Assembly (NCBI GenBank): GCA_048772705.1 | Contig: JBLWGC010000033.1 | Span: forward strand, 62,001 to 126,000 | Reading direction: 5' to 3' | DNA: 64,000 bases | Origin: Leidyana gryllorum EB-2025a | Taxonomy: Eukaryota; Apicomplexa | Shown here: in pieces, positions 22,301 through 32,200 of the stretch | Numbering within the stretch: the stretch's first letter is position 1 | Layout: each line of letters starts with the position of its first letter | Position numbers and translations under genes: made by a program | Notes under the pieces: model-generated | Told to the model about the DNA's origin: nothing | What the model saw: the letters and a program-made list of their open reading frames with translations, nothing else | Database searches by the model: none

Positions 22301-24354
22301 CCCCAGCTGTCATGGATGAAGCATACGACAAGCTCCAGGCAGTCAGGAAGAACAGGCGAGAGGGTGAGGGATTCGGGGTGATGGAAACCGCCGAGGTCAA
22401 AAGACTATTCAATATTGCCCTAAGGATGTTGCACGTGGCCGCCAATGACATCACATTGGAAGATTGGCAACGCGAACGACCAGAGATCCAATACCAGCAA
22501 CATGAGTTGAGAGTCGAACAATTGCCCCGAGGAAGCATTCGTTTCGCCAATTACTCCAGAGAAGAGACAACCCCCCCGACTGACGCTGACTGGGACGTAA
22601 TCATCCCGTCGAGATGTCCGGGTCTCCAACAAGTCGCCAGAAAGATCGAATTTGTTCACGATTACGCGGAGAAAATCCGAGCTGCGGTCGCTTTGGGATC
22701 GCTGCTCGCAGAAATGAACGAGCTGGGCAACGAAAATCCCCAAGTCGGCAAGGCCCCACTCTCGGACATACTCGAACACACCAGATCCTCAAGGCTCGCC
22801 TATGAAATCGCCTCTGTCGACAATGAGGCGGCCTACCGAAGCGGATTGGGGGTCGCGTGCCCCTTCCCGGGCGAAAAGATTGCACACCGCCTCAGAGTAG
22901 CTGTGCACGAATCACAGCGATTGAATGCAGTCTCCGATCTCTCTCAAGAATACGTCACGCAACGATTCGATCGGGCCCAGTCATGGGCCAAAATAGCTGT
23001 GGACAAGCTGATCTCTGTCACCAGATGTGCAGCATTGGCGAGTTTCCCACCAAATCGCGACCGCCATAACTTGAAGATATTAGACGACCCCTACCTCGTC
23101 TTCTTCAAAAGCTTCTTCCACCGCCCACCTCAAGTGGGTGAGGAAAATGGCCATCTGCAGAATAGTGCTCATCTCGCCATCACTTATTGGGACGAACTGG
23201 CGAAACTGGAGAAGCTGCCGGACCGTGCGCACTACGCTACTCTTGATGAACTGCTGAACGACAAAATGGAGAAGGACGGACTGCCCCCCAAACTGGAGGA
23301 AGCAATTGACAAAATCATCTCTCTTCCGGGGGTAACAGACACCCTCATGAAGTTCGGCTACTCACCGGAGGAGTGGAGGGATCAATACACCCACCACAAT
23401 GCCGGAAAGATACAAGTCACCCAAGGATATGCCCCCGCCGATTGGATGAACGCCGCAATACCCACGGAGGCGACCGACTCCCCCACAACAGCCCCGGAGT
23501 CTGCAGGAGCCGCCCCGGAGTCCGTAGACGCTGCCCAGGAGGCCACCGACTCCCTCACAACAGCCCCGGAAACCTCCACAGCCCCAGAGCTGGCAGACCT
23601 ATCTGCTGTCCCACCACACGTGCCGTACAACGAGGAGACGGATTCGTATCATCCGATCAAATCCCCAATGTTCTCCCACCTTCCCAATCGTTTCCAGCAG
23701 ATTTTCGAGAGATATGGTCAAAAACAGGCTCAACGCGAAGCGTTGCCACCCGCACAAGTGATCCGTGATCAGTTGACTTACGAGTTGCCCAGCCTCCTCG
23801 AATTGTCGTTGCTCGAGAATATTCCGGGGCTCACGAACGCTCAGACGATACTGGGCGATATGGCCTTCCGGAGAGAACTGGATCACCGGATCTTTACTAT
23901 TTTCCACGCCCGGCTGATGAAGACAAAGTATTCAGGAGACCCAAATTGTGAAGTAGCTCGAGCACAGTTCAACATTGAGCGCAAAGCGATGGAAAAGTTC
24001 ATCCGACTGCTCCAAGAAGGACAGAAGATTGATGCAAAAGTACAAAAGTTCAGCGAAGAGACTATTGCTTACTGCAATAGGGCCACTTATCTGGACCACA
24101 AGTCAGAAAAGACTCCAGAGGAAGAAGCAGAGCTAAAGAAGATTGTGAAAGCCTTCCAGCTTTTACAGAAAAGAACATTTCCCATGCTTCTGAACAGCCA
24201 TTACACTCATCTGGGCAGCTTATGCGCTGTAGTTATGGGGTTCCAACTACTCCATGTGCCCGACGAACAACTGACAACGGCCACAGTGGAAGTAAAACGC
24301 CTTCCTGCGCACAAGAAGAGAACTGCAAGTCATGTGTTGGTAGACGGATTTTGA
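19321..24354 (+). CDS. P3: giant leader-bearing unknown protein, paralogue of P2
   Basis: 1677 residues, single exon. Begins M-R-I-P-Q-C with a hydrophobic part near 17-27 (L-L-S-V-F-L-G-G-L). A small domain with V-L-F-V-A-I-P-T-G follows (aligned with P2), then about 270 residues of Pro/Ser-rich sequence with a decapeptide array (P-P-V-E-T-L-Q-V-T-A). Near residue 610 is a strong basic cluster R-R-R-K-R-K-A-R-K followed by an acidic run, which looks like a nuclear localisation signal. From 680 on are long helices; one has the A-E-Y-A-L-H-G-A-I-A pattern also found twice in P1. Near 1495 is I-P-G-L-T-N-A-Q, shared with P2. No enzymatic motif seen. Leader plus nuclear-type signal would fit an exported protein that acts in a nucleus, but this is speculative. 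Confidence 0.87.
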   Translation: MRIPQCRVQKVTSISKLLSVFLGGLTTIPYSNELTTKDIVAQVCQTGQAVVCRSKEVSLDQPPDGVLFVAIPTGSQVQLLACEMKALTNQLLFTKCADDELEALHAICRVWKGEPADGDIQSLQHPNLRNAHIHRCVIDPVAAPPAWCLGFGNRVAEGRIQELLRSPPTPSPPSSLPSSHTETQFWDNRSPSLSLGTSPSSSPPTTALRVSPISPLQRSPSPTPDHSQNMSFAERVWWAQARLARKAASEIPPVSPQSPSDSFSLFSSAGQVPSVGPSQPQQMPLQQPQATPRRLVQTPIRPVETLQLTAPPAGRVPVTAPPVETLQVTAPPVETLQVTAPPVETLQVTAPPAGRVPVTAPPAGRVQVTAPPAGRVQVTAPPRPAWSRVWPPTEQLSSSATRSHAAVLAAAVSRNSTPATNTATVTTKSETEQSGGISTKASSDGARCLDKAPKELPSASRQPRRGVRHRRNSARSRPEVSGSEVLAPKGRTGGKEVLVSVDGGVKLSGGERSAKTRGAPKGVRRKGGKQKPKAVTDGDWEDALWAQEQLLPQQNTTESVVDPLRRVIEEASEETAAVSAVEGEKPPPQQQPQPSKEEVDEIEELEEKPTRRRKRKARKSANRRSMVNDDEEEEEVEKIVVADVLGAPLIESEERDDPLPECRTMVLQPIKKWLKQVRNDVSGWENGNFGLSLALDAEYALHGAIASNLDSLYTRLMQTDKIEGAEAYPTRFTALVGENQVEALRLVVWLYQAPPDFPEHINLVERAERAKRLVEPKLYWLWTLGQAFGSNPHHKPATWDSAICKGGDKLCLALHPHLVLHEVGQIAKEVGDKSLIRDIDILNLIKEEDEPEPSYWRTMARRAYIYARGVWRVMELVRASNPDNATATQTFTQTGLKYCSEIMALSRKLAQTNPDGNVRRPAEVLRRIRASVVCVQTFIKTLVVHLDDFLLREGAPKSAAAAGKVAGKEPKKQNVGALPATYAPEVAKAWYATTPAVMDEAYDKLQAVRKNRREGEGFGVMETAEVKRLFNIALRMLHVAANDITLEDWQRERPEIQYQQHELRVEQLPRGSIRFANYSREETTPPTDADWDVIIPSRCPGLQQVARKIEFVHDYAEKIRAAVALGSLLAEMNELGNENPQVGKAPLSDILEHTRSSRLAYEIASVDNEAAYRSGLGVACPFPGEKIAHRLRVAVHESQRLNAVSDLSQEYVTQRFDRAQSWAKIAVDKLISVTRCAALASFPPNRDRHNLKILDDPYLVFFKSFFHRPPQVGEENGHLQNSAHLAITYWDELAKLEKLPDRAHYATLDELLNDKMEKDGLPPKLEEAIDKIISLPGVTDTLMKFGYSPEEWRDQYTHHNAGKIQVTQGYAPADWMNAAIPTEATDSPTTAPESAGAAPESVDAAQEATDSLTTAPETSTAPELADLSAVPPHVPYNEETDSYHPIKSPMFSHLPNRFQQIFERYGQKQAQREALPPAQVIRDQLTYELPSLLELSLLENIPGLTNAQTILGDMAFRRELDHRIFTIFHARLMKTKYSGDPNCEVARAQFNIERKAMEKFIRLLQEGQKIDAKVQKFSEETIAYCNRATYLDHKSEKTPEEEAELKKIVKAFQLLQKRTFPMLLNSHYTHLGSLCAVVMGFQLLHVPDEQLTTATVEVKRLPAHKKRTASHVLVDGF
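20221..20460. repeat. 30-bp coding repeat in P3 (PPVETLQVTA / PPAGRVPVTA)
   Basis: Eight 30-bp units in two sequence types, alternating in blocks. Period equals ten codons, so the frame of P3 is kept. Confidence 0.95.
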
Positions 24355-25178
24355 TTGCAACGTTAAGCTCAGTGTCCAATTCAGTCAGACTTTTTCCGCT
24401 GCCTCGCTAGGCACAGAAACTCACTCATTGCACTCAAAAAGAGTATCATTCAGCCTGCGTTGAACAAGTGATGGATCAGAAGGAATCATGACTGACACAA
24501 GCGCCATGGCTTAGTCCGCTTTGTGAATAAGTTGTATCATCATAGGAAAGCAGAAGGAATCATGACTAACACAAGCGCCATGGCTTAGTCCGCTTTGTGA
24601 ATAAGTTGTATCATCATAGGAAAGCAGCACCAGCAGAGCGAGGGAAACACATTCTTATTTCGTATGCCAAACATCCACCATATGAAAGAAATCAAATCTG
24701 ATTTTTTAGGCGGTTCCTGCCCAAAAACGATTAAAAAAGAGACGTTGTGTCTATTCCTGATCGACACATTCGGCACTCAACACGTTAGCGTCTCAACGAT
24801 ACGAAGCGCGTGCAGTGGTAGGATGGTCGCACCCGACTCCGCAAGCACGACGAACAGCTTCAATCGTGATCTCCTCTATTCTGATTGACAACCCCAAACG
24901 CAGTGACGATACTCAAGTCGCCCGCAGATATGCGTAGGGAGGCTGGGCAACCCTAAGTACTTTACAAAACATTATTAGCATTGCCTGCCGATGACCGGCG
25001 AACGACGCGCACAACAAACACACGTTTTCAAGAAGAAAGTCAACTACGCATGAGCCAAAAACCGGGCAAATGACCAGTGGAGAAGTTCCGCACCAACAAC
25101 AGTTGTCAAACCTCTCGCCATTCTGCACCCGTCTCCATATGCACACACGCACACGTAGCTCTCTGTACGTCAACGCCC
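24355..25178. other. intergenic region between convergent P3 and DENN gene
   Basis: 824 bp between two stop codons. Apart from a 74-bp tandem duplication it shows short open frames only and no recognisable protein or RNA gene. It is one of the largest gaps in the window. Confidence 0.6.
24477..24624. repeat. 74-bp tandem duplication
   Basis: Two adjacent 74-bp copies (24477-24550 and 24551-24624) that differ at a single base (g versus a). The near identity points to a recent event. Confidence 0.95.
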
Positions 25179-28100
25179 CTATACCAGCAAACTTTGGATA
25201 CTTTGAGAGTCAAAAGCGTGATGAAGCATCACTTTCCATTGACTCAATGTTGCGCTAATTGTGGCCCATCCATGTAGCCACGGGTTGTCCTCCTCACATA
25301 CTTCCGTGTCCGAAGTTTCATCGCCACTCATAAGACTCCACAGTTCTGAGCCCAGCATTGCCTGCACCAGAACGTGGGCTATGCGTTGACTAAGACTCAT
25401 GATGTGGCCGTCTGATACACTCGTCACGCGATCAATGGTATCCTCCAGTGCCTTCTCTAGCTCTACTATACGCTTCAGCAGCTCCTCATGCTCCATCAAG
25501 GTCGAGCGTAACTGATCTTCAAACACTTGAAGGGAAGGCGGAGGCGCTCGGGTGGGTGGGGGACCCAACTCTCCTACCAAACTGGCCAAACGCCTACGAA
25601 CCTTATTCTCTGACTTGAGACGCTTCGAATTCTCCAACGTCGTACTCCGCTTCCGACGGAACCATCCGCTGCCGCTCGCCGATGGGGCACGCAGAGGATT
25701 CTCCTGACGCAATATCGTCCGAGCCAAGGATTGCAGCAGATCATAGTCCTCTTGAGATATGCTCGAAGGCTGGCTGGAACCCAATAGCGGCACTGGCACA
25801 TCAGACACTCGCTCTCGCTTTTTCTTCGTCAAGTGACGAGTTTCCATCACCCACGCATCAAACATTGGCCTCAGCAGAAGGTGATGAACAAAGTAGTTCC
25901 ATTGCTGATGGGAACGTCTGTTCGATCCCCCCAACACTTCTGTAGCTCCCGACATCGGACTCGGCTGCGTCTCTTCCACATCTTGCGGCTTGGGTTTGGG
26001 CACCACCCCATCGCCGTCGGCTCGAGGACTCTCGCTCGTCGCCCCAGCTGTCGGAAACCCGCCCCCGGGCCACTCACTTCCCTCCTCAGATCGGAAGGCT
26101 GACAGTGGCATGTGGGGACTGAGCAGTCCGCCACGCTCCCCTGCTGCGGACCGTGCTTGAGATGCGATCTGAGAAGAAGATAATCCTCGGGAGCTGGAGG
26201 CGCACCGCGACGACGTCAGGAATGTGTTCACGTCAGGGGTCCGGAATGGTGAGCTGGAAGTGGTGCTCGAGCTCCAGGTACGTAAACGATGCGTTATACT
26301 GAACGGATTGGCCGTCAGCAAGGGAGAAGGTACTGCAGAATCGCTTCTGACCTCTTCGTCCAACTGCACCCCTCGACGAAGTACCGTCAAACTGCTGGTC
26401 TGACTTTGTATCGGAGTATGCGCCCCAAGATCATTCCGAAACGCACTCGGCTCACTGCCACGACGGCGTTTAGCAGGGTACGGGAAAACTCGACTGCGTA
26501 CATCGTCACGACAGCTCAACACCAGTTTGCTCATTTTCCCTTCATCCAACTTCCACAAATGGAACAGACGACATATCAGACGTATGGGCCATGTCACCCG
26601 GGTCTGCCATATCAGCATCATTGCTACAGCACTCAATGAATCCAGACTTCGTAAATGATTCTTCTCCGTTTCCAGATAATTCTCGTGCTCGAATTTACGA
26701 GCTTCAATCTTCTCAAGTAACTCACGGGTTTCCACCGCCATTATAGGGATCTGATTGCTCAACTTGGCTCTACAGATTGGATCTAGAAGTGTGAGAGTTT
26801 TGCGGATACCGATCAATGTCTCGCGAAGGTCGGAAAAGCCGACATCCCGAGCACTGCGCAACGTTTGACACTTCGATGTCACCAATGAAAGGAAGATTGG
26901 CAATGGAATCCCTCTGAAAGTGAAAGAAATTGACACCCACGTGTGTGCTATGCTCAACACTTACTGGGCGTCCTCGAAAGCTACGAGCTCACTCGCGCAC
27001 TCAACGAGGTTCGCAGCCCAGTTCGGCGGCCGAACGATAGTTAGTCTTCTCACACTGGTGCTTGAGGAATGCCAGTAGTAAGGCAAATGATATCGCAGAT
27101 GTGTTGTCAAGACAAAGTTGAAGTCTTCAGCATACATGGCTCTAGAACATGTATTCATACGACGGATGTCAAATACAGAAGTCCAGGGCGAGTAGTGCTC
27201 CGTGATGGTTGTATTGATACGTTGGAAATGCCATACTTTCCCGACATTGTTCCCATGTGATGGGCTGCAACCTCCGTGTCCAGATCCGCCGGTCCCGTTG
27301 TCGGTGGTTGCGGAGGTAAAGCGACTGAAAATAGGTGGACTATAAGGCTCAAACAATTTGAATATGCGATGAGGTACGTATTGTGCTGGTTGGGGGCACG
27401 CTTCAGTTGAGAATATCAGTGATCCTCCATCCCACTCGGTGACGTCGAAGTGCCACGCAGGGACAATAGGCTCGATCAAGGGGTCGACATCATTGGCTGA
27501 GAAGGTGTTACCGCGCATTCCACCTGTGGAGGAGAGGCCCAGTCCTCGGCTGACATTGCTGTTGCAGCTTCGGTGCAGTATCGGAGCGGTTTCGACTGAT
27601 CCAAGATCTACGCCGTCTTCCAAGTTGGGGCTGTCCAGGAGATCGGCCATTCGCAGCAAATCCGGACTCATGCAGTGCGAAGGGCTGTTGCACAGATCAC
27701 CAGAATCGCACACTTCAAGATGTGTGGGGCTTTTGCGCTTGCGGCCCTCCAAATCAGTATTGGTCAACACGGATACGCAAAGTAGACTCAACTGGTGATA
27801 GTATCCCCATCGTCTATCGCTCTCGGGATTCAGCTGAGGTAATCCAAGATTACTCGACTGCTGGACATAGATATGATTCGTGGCTGTCACACCACTTCCA
27901 GCGTGTGTCAGACTCCCATGACCGCTGGCAGACGGCGTGGTGGCGCCGGCTAGTACAGCTTCTTGTTGGTTGGCGGGTACCTTTCTGAGGGCGACAATGA
28001 AGGGAACCGGAGAGTCGAGTATAGCGGAGCCCAGCGACGAAGGGAGAATTGGAATGAAAGCATGTGGCCAGCGACAAGGAGCCGTCGCTGTGTGCAACAG

Positions 28101-29751
28101 GAAGGCTGCTGCACACCGGACGAACATCGAGGGTGACGACACCACAATCTTTGTCTCCAATACCAACTGAGGAGTGACAGAACTGTGTTGAGACACATCT
28201 CTTTCATCACTCACCAACAGAAAGGTCCACAGTATCACCGGTAAAGGCAGATTCTCAACTGCGTGAGGCAAAAGGAGATCGCAAACTCCGAGCAATTGGG
28301 GATCGTTCTCCAATGCTCGATGACTGCAACTCTTCTGCAACTGAAACAAATTCCATATTCTGTCGCTTTCATCCCCCATCAGCCGTCGGTATGCCGTCAC
28401 AGCAAACGGCTGCCAGTCATTGTCCTCAGCATCCAACAACAACGATAACAAAGATTGGATTTTAGATCGCAGTTTGTCCGCACACTCGAACGAATCATCC
28501 GACAGGTACTTCAGTATAGCCGCGGCATTCCCCTCGTTCGCATAATGCAACAACATTATCAACGCCCGCGCATTCAACGATATTGGATAAGGTAGTACAG
28601 GAGGTACCCAGTTAGCCAACATTGTTACGTGAGCCTCCAACGAGGCCCAAGATCGACGCAACTCCTTACTTGCGTGCGAACTCTGCGCGAAACCAGACAT
28701 GTTCGAGTCAGCCATAAACTGCTGCAACCCCGCCAGGTTCAACTGAGACACTGTACGACGAGCCCAGGCTTGAACCGATACGTCAATAGACTCCAGTAAG
28801 GCATTGAACACCCGAACCCCCTCGCTGGGGTTCCCATCACCATCCTGCCCGTTCGAACTACACAATTCTACAATCAGAACATCACACCACTTCCACAACC
28901 GCTCACCCCGGAACACTTCAAGTGTCGCCATCAGCCATCGAAAGATAGGCCGCCGAGATACCAATACGTAACAGTATTGAACTCGCCATTGTAAAATCTC
29001 ATCTTTCTGACACCCCAAATCTCAACACCAGTCTTCCCCTCACCTTCTGAGGATCGTTCGCTATCTTCGCCAACGCATTCAAACGATTCAAGATCTATTA
29101 CCGCATCCCGCAGTTCACCAACGTGTACCAATCACACTCCTCACCTCAGATGTATTTTGATGCTCCCCAGACCGTGCCCCTTTACTCTCCTTGCATAACA
29201 CACTCAGATCGTAGATCTCGGGAACCAATCGCTTCACTTGAATTGTCTCGACAGTACGCAAACCCGCACAGTACAACGGCACCGGGTCGCGCAGAGAAGC
29301 AGCCGGTAACGCGCTAGAGTTCAACGTAAAGAAGATTTGCTCCCGATCATTCAAATCACAACGTTGTCCTCCGGCCGTAGTGGACCCACCAGTCTCTTCA
29401 ACCGTCGATACATACCCTACCAGTCAGTCAAACACTCTTTCGCCACCCCAAGTACCCACCAGACGGGAAGCAGAAGTCGCACATACTCGCCTCCAGTGTT
29501 GTGCCATAACGAAACGCTGGCTGATTGTCCTCCCCCTGACTCGTGCCCGGGAAGGAGACTAGTGTCTCGGGTCGCTGCCTATTCCGCCGCTTCGATGGCC
29601 CACCACTCCCTTGATCATTTCCTTGACCCGTGAAGATCGCTGGAAAACGCCCCAGTCGCTCATTAGGCTCAAGACGACTTCGGTAGCGCGCCTGCCGCAG
29701 AATGCGACTTGGAGGTACGCCCACAACGAAAAAGGCGTCAAACAGTCCCAT
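25179..29751 (-). CDS. DENN-domain protein (Rab guanine-nucleotide exchange factor)
   Basis: Exons: 29751-29460, 29416-29145, 29094-29044, 29006-26965, 26913-25179; introns of 37-51 nt, 1463 residues. The start M-G-L-F-D-A-F-F-V-V-G-V and the later C-D-F-C-F-P-S-G are typical of the upstream (u)DENN part, which continues with E-Q-I-F-F-T-L and P-L-Y-C-A-G-L. The central cDENN shows V-S-R-R-P-I-F-R-W-L, then I-V-V-S-S-P-S-M-F-V and H-A-F-I-P-I-L-P. This is the core that activates Rab GTPases by nucleotide exchange. The C-terminal 570 residues are Ser/Pro-rich and end in a probable coiled coil (E-L-L-K-R-I-V-E-L-E-K-A-L-E). The dDENN limit is not clear. Expected on endomembranes. Confidence 0.85.
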
Positions 29752-29842
29752 AAACTATATCATGGAGCTCCAAACATCGACCTCTTAAGGTTCAAGCCAT
29801 AAATCCAACATCACCGATCAAAATCATCACATATCATGCACT

Positions 29843-31015
29843 TCACTTAAGCTTCTTGTGGTTGTGCTTATGTTCGCCGCATTCACTGCCCAAGCATACC
29901 ACCTGTGTGGAGAAGGTGATGATGGGTTCAGCATACTCGAATCTGATGCACTCTGAGCGATGTTTGTGCTTGCCGAAGCTGGGAGCGGAGCAGACCATCT
30001 CAGACGGGCGCACAGCTTGGCAGGCATCTCCGATCAAACTGAAGCCTTCAGGACACCCGAACGTGAAAGGTGCTTCCTCCACAGAGCAGCACTCATGGGA
30101 CTTCTTCTTGTTGCCATGCTTGTATCCGCCACAAGGAGCGAAGTTCGGGGGACAGCTGGCGGTGGGCGGAGCGGTCTCGACATTCACGTTGGGCGGTCCC
30201 TGAATAGGTCCGACCGCCTGTGATATCACGCACTCCCTGCCGATGAGAACGCCGCCATTCGGACATGACAGAACAGGGGGTGCCAGAGTGCGTCTTTGGC
30301 ACTGTTGACTAATCACATTGATCTCACTGTGAGTGTCTGGCACGTAGTTCAGTTTTTTCACACCTTTGTGGCCCAGCTGACGGGGATCGGCCACCTCCGC
30401 GAAATCGGCGTTGATGTCATCAACGGCTCCCAACAAACGCTTAGCCTTCTTCACGTGCTTGCCTCCCAATGCAGGGGCACACTCGAAGGTTTCAGCGATA
30501 GCACAGACACTGCCTTGCAGGACGGCGCCATCCGGGCAAGCAATGGCGGGGGGAAGGACGGTTTCCACAATACATTCAGGACCAGCTTGAACACTCATCG
30601 GCGGACACACGAAAGTTGGGGGTCCTTCGACCACTCTGCTGCATACGCTAGCTGATTTCTTGTATCCGACTTCGAAGACGTAGTCGGGCGGGCACGACAA
30701 GGCGGCCGGCGCGGTAGCCGACCTTGAGCATACGGGTCCATTCAAGATGAATTCTGGTGGACACATCCGGACAGGCGGAACGAGCACCAAGCAAGTCTTG
30801 TCCGGTTGCATGACGCCTTCTGGACACACTGGGGTCAGAGGTTCAACGATAGTGCGTGCGCATTTGTCGCCCTCAATCTCGTAGCCCGGTGGGCACTCGA
30901 CCAATGGAGGAGTAGCTGCAATCGGGTTCAGAAGGGGTCCAGCATAGTTTTTGTGGCCTGCGTGCACAACCGGATGCAATAAAATTGCTGGCAGTAGGGC
31001 GTGGAGGAGCACCAT
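29843..31015 (-). CDS. oocyst-wall-type Cys-repeat protein
   Basis: 390 residues, single exon. The ATG at 31015 gives a clear signal peptide (M-V-L-L-H-A-L-L-P-A-I-L-L ending V-H-A-G). About nine to ten repeats follow, each with the pattern P-x-x-x-C-P-x-G-x(5-8)-C, for example P-L-V-E-C-P-P-G-Y-E. This is the repeat type of the oocyst wall proteins of Cryptosporidium, Toxoplasma and Eimeria, where disulphide-linked repeats build the wall. Here the repeats are separated or ended by Gly-His-Lys-rich stretches (G-G-K-H-V-K-K, F-G-K-H-K-H, E-H-K-H-N-H-K-K), which I do not know as standard in the family. Divergent from the SNARE gene with 78 bp between starts. Best taxonomic marker in the window. 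Confidence 0.85.
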   Translation of the reverse strand: MVLLHALLPAILLHPVVHAGHKNYAGPLLNPIAATPPLVECPPGYEIEGDKCARTIVEPLTPVCPEGVMQPDKTCLVLVPPVRMCPPEFILNGPVCSRSATAPAALSCPPDYVFEVGYKKSASVCSRVVEGPPTFVCPPMSVQAGPECIVETVLPPAIACPDGAVLQGSVCAIAETFECAPALGGKHVKKAKRLLGAVDDINADFAEVADPRQLGHKGVKKLNYVPDTHSEINVISQQCQRRTLAPPVLSCPNGGVLIGRECVISQAVGPIQGPPNVNVETAPPTASCPPNFAPCGGYKHGNKKKSHECCSVEEAPFTFGCPEGFSLIGDACQAVRPSEMVCSAPSFGKHKHRSECIRFEYAEPIITFSTQVVCLGSECGEHKHNHKKLK

Positions 31016-31093
31016 AGTTAGCTTCACTTAACAGATTCGTGTGTTCGGCGTGCGTGTGATTGGAAGACTTCCGGCACGGAGACACAGACACGT
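31016..31093. promoter_or_regulatory. short divergent promoter region, oocyst-wall gene / SNARE gene
   Basis: The 78 bp between two divergent start codons must hold the 5' ends of both genes unless transcripts overlap. No known motif identified. Confidence 0.4.
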
Positions 31094-31924
31094 ATGTATC
31101 ACCCGGAGGATGCTTATCATCAGCAAGGGCAGGAGGTACAGCAACTGAACCCTCGTGTAGGTATTGTAAGTGCCGAAAATGTAAAGTTGGTGGACAGGAT
31201 TATCGCAACCGAATATTGGAAGATCAATGTCGAACTAGCTTGGCTGCGAGTATAAGGACTACTGCTGAGACGAATGAGTTGGCCCGAAATACCGCACAAG
31301 AGCTGAAGATCCAAGGGGGTACGCTCCATGCGATTGCTCTTGGAATAACCACACAGAGCAGATACAGCGTATACAGCGTGATACGGAAGAAACCACCTTC
31401 ACGCTCAATCGCACGGAATACGTGATCAAGGGCATGAAAACATGGTTCGGTGCGTTGACGAATCTATTTACGTCCCCTCCGACGAGGCCCGAGGTTCGGT
31501 CTGATTCAGACGCCCGACGGTAAGCCCAAGGTCTAATTTCCAAAGCACGTGCTGCTAGTAATTCCCCTCCGCGAGTCAATGAAGCTCCGGCGCGAGCTTC
31601 TGAAGCGGAAGCTCCAACCGCGACACTGCCTGGAGAGCGTCAGGGTTTTGATCGTGAATTGGCTTTGGGTTGCAACGAACTGTCATCCATGGTGGGTGAA
31701 ACAGCTTCTTATCTGTTGAGGCGTACTTGTGAGCAGTTGGGTGAGTTGCGGCTACAAGCAATTGAGACAGGCAAGGAGCTTAGGAGTCAGAATGATCAGG
31801 TGAGTATGGGTATGCGCGTCTGAAAATGGTCTTTCAGCTGGAAACTGTGTCAAAGCAAGTGGCTTCGAACGATGCCAGGCTCCTAGCACAAAGAAAAGAC
31901 TTAGAAAAATTGAGTCGGAGGTAG
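31094..31924 (+). CDS. SNAP-25/SNAP-29-like Qbc SNARE
   Basis: Exons: 31094-31165, 31198-31318, 31357-31519, 31559-31799, 31838-31924; introns of 32-39 nt, 227 residues. Two SNARE helices are present. The first (Qb) runs from S-I-R-T-T-A-E-T-N-E to L-K-I-Q-G-E-Q-I-Q-R-I, with the zero-layer Gln in Q-G-E-Q, followed by V-I-K-G-M-K-T-W-F-G as in plant SNAP33. The second (Qc) has A-I-E-T-G-K-E-L-R-S-Q-N-D-Q-L and ends A-S-N-D-A-R-L. There is no membrane span and no Cys in the linker, so it is closer to SNAP-29 than to palmitoylated SNAP-25. It would supply two of the four helices in membrane fusion. The gene only makes sense when the five exons are spliced. SmG begins 9 bp after its stop. Confidence 0.85.
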
Positions 31925-31933
31925 TCGCCAAGA

Positions 31934-32200
31934 ATGTCCGGAGGAAAGCCACTTACAAGCTATGGGAAGGCGGGTCCAGGAGCGGACCTGAGGATGTTCA
32001 TGGAAAAGAGGCTGGTGGTGACCCTGAACATGAAGCGGAAAGTCATAGGGCAACTCCGAGGATACGATATGTTCATGAATATAGTGCTAGACAACGCTGT
32101 GGAGGTACTGGGCCCAGACAACCACAGGAGGATAGGCACAGTAGCCATAAGAGGCAACTCAGTTCTCACCTGGGAGTGTATTGACAAAGTCAATGTTTGA
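31934..32200 (+). CDS. small nuclear ribonucleoprotein SmG
   Basis: 88 residues, single exon. The Sm1 motif is L-R-G-Y-D-M-F-M-N-I-V-L and Sm2 is I-R-G-N-S-V, the exact pattern of SmG; length is also typical. SmG is one of seven proteins of the Sm ring that binds U1, U2, U4 and U5 snRNA in the spliceosome, fitting the intron-rich neighbours. LSm7 is the alternative but M-F-M-N and I-R-G-N-S favour SmG. Starts only 9 bp after the SNARE stop, so its promoter must lie within the SNARE gene, or the two are co-transcribed. Confidence 0.93.
   Translation: MSGGKPLTSYGKAGPGADLRMFMEKRLVVTLNMKRKVIGQLRGYDMFMNIVLDNAVEVLGPDNHRRIGTVAIRGNSVLTWECIDKVNV

Noticed and set aside
24781-24850. Stretch with agtggtaggatggtcg that looks like a tRNA D-arm
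   Set aside because: No matching acceptor stem, no T-arm consensus and no anticodon arm could be found around it.
24585-24888. Short open frames on both strands in the gap after P3
   Set aside because: Under 75 codons, no leader or family motif, overlapping the tandem duplication; chance expectation in balanced DNA.
31060-31425. Unspliced plus-strand frame over the first SNARE exons
   Set aside because: Starts at a non-ATG codon and breaks the SNARE pattern after Q-G; splicing of 32- and 38-nt introns restores a continuous SNARE helix.
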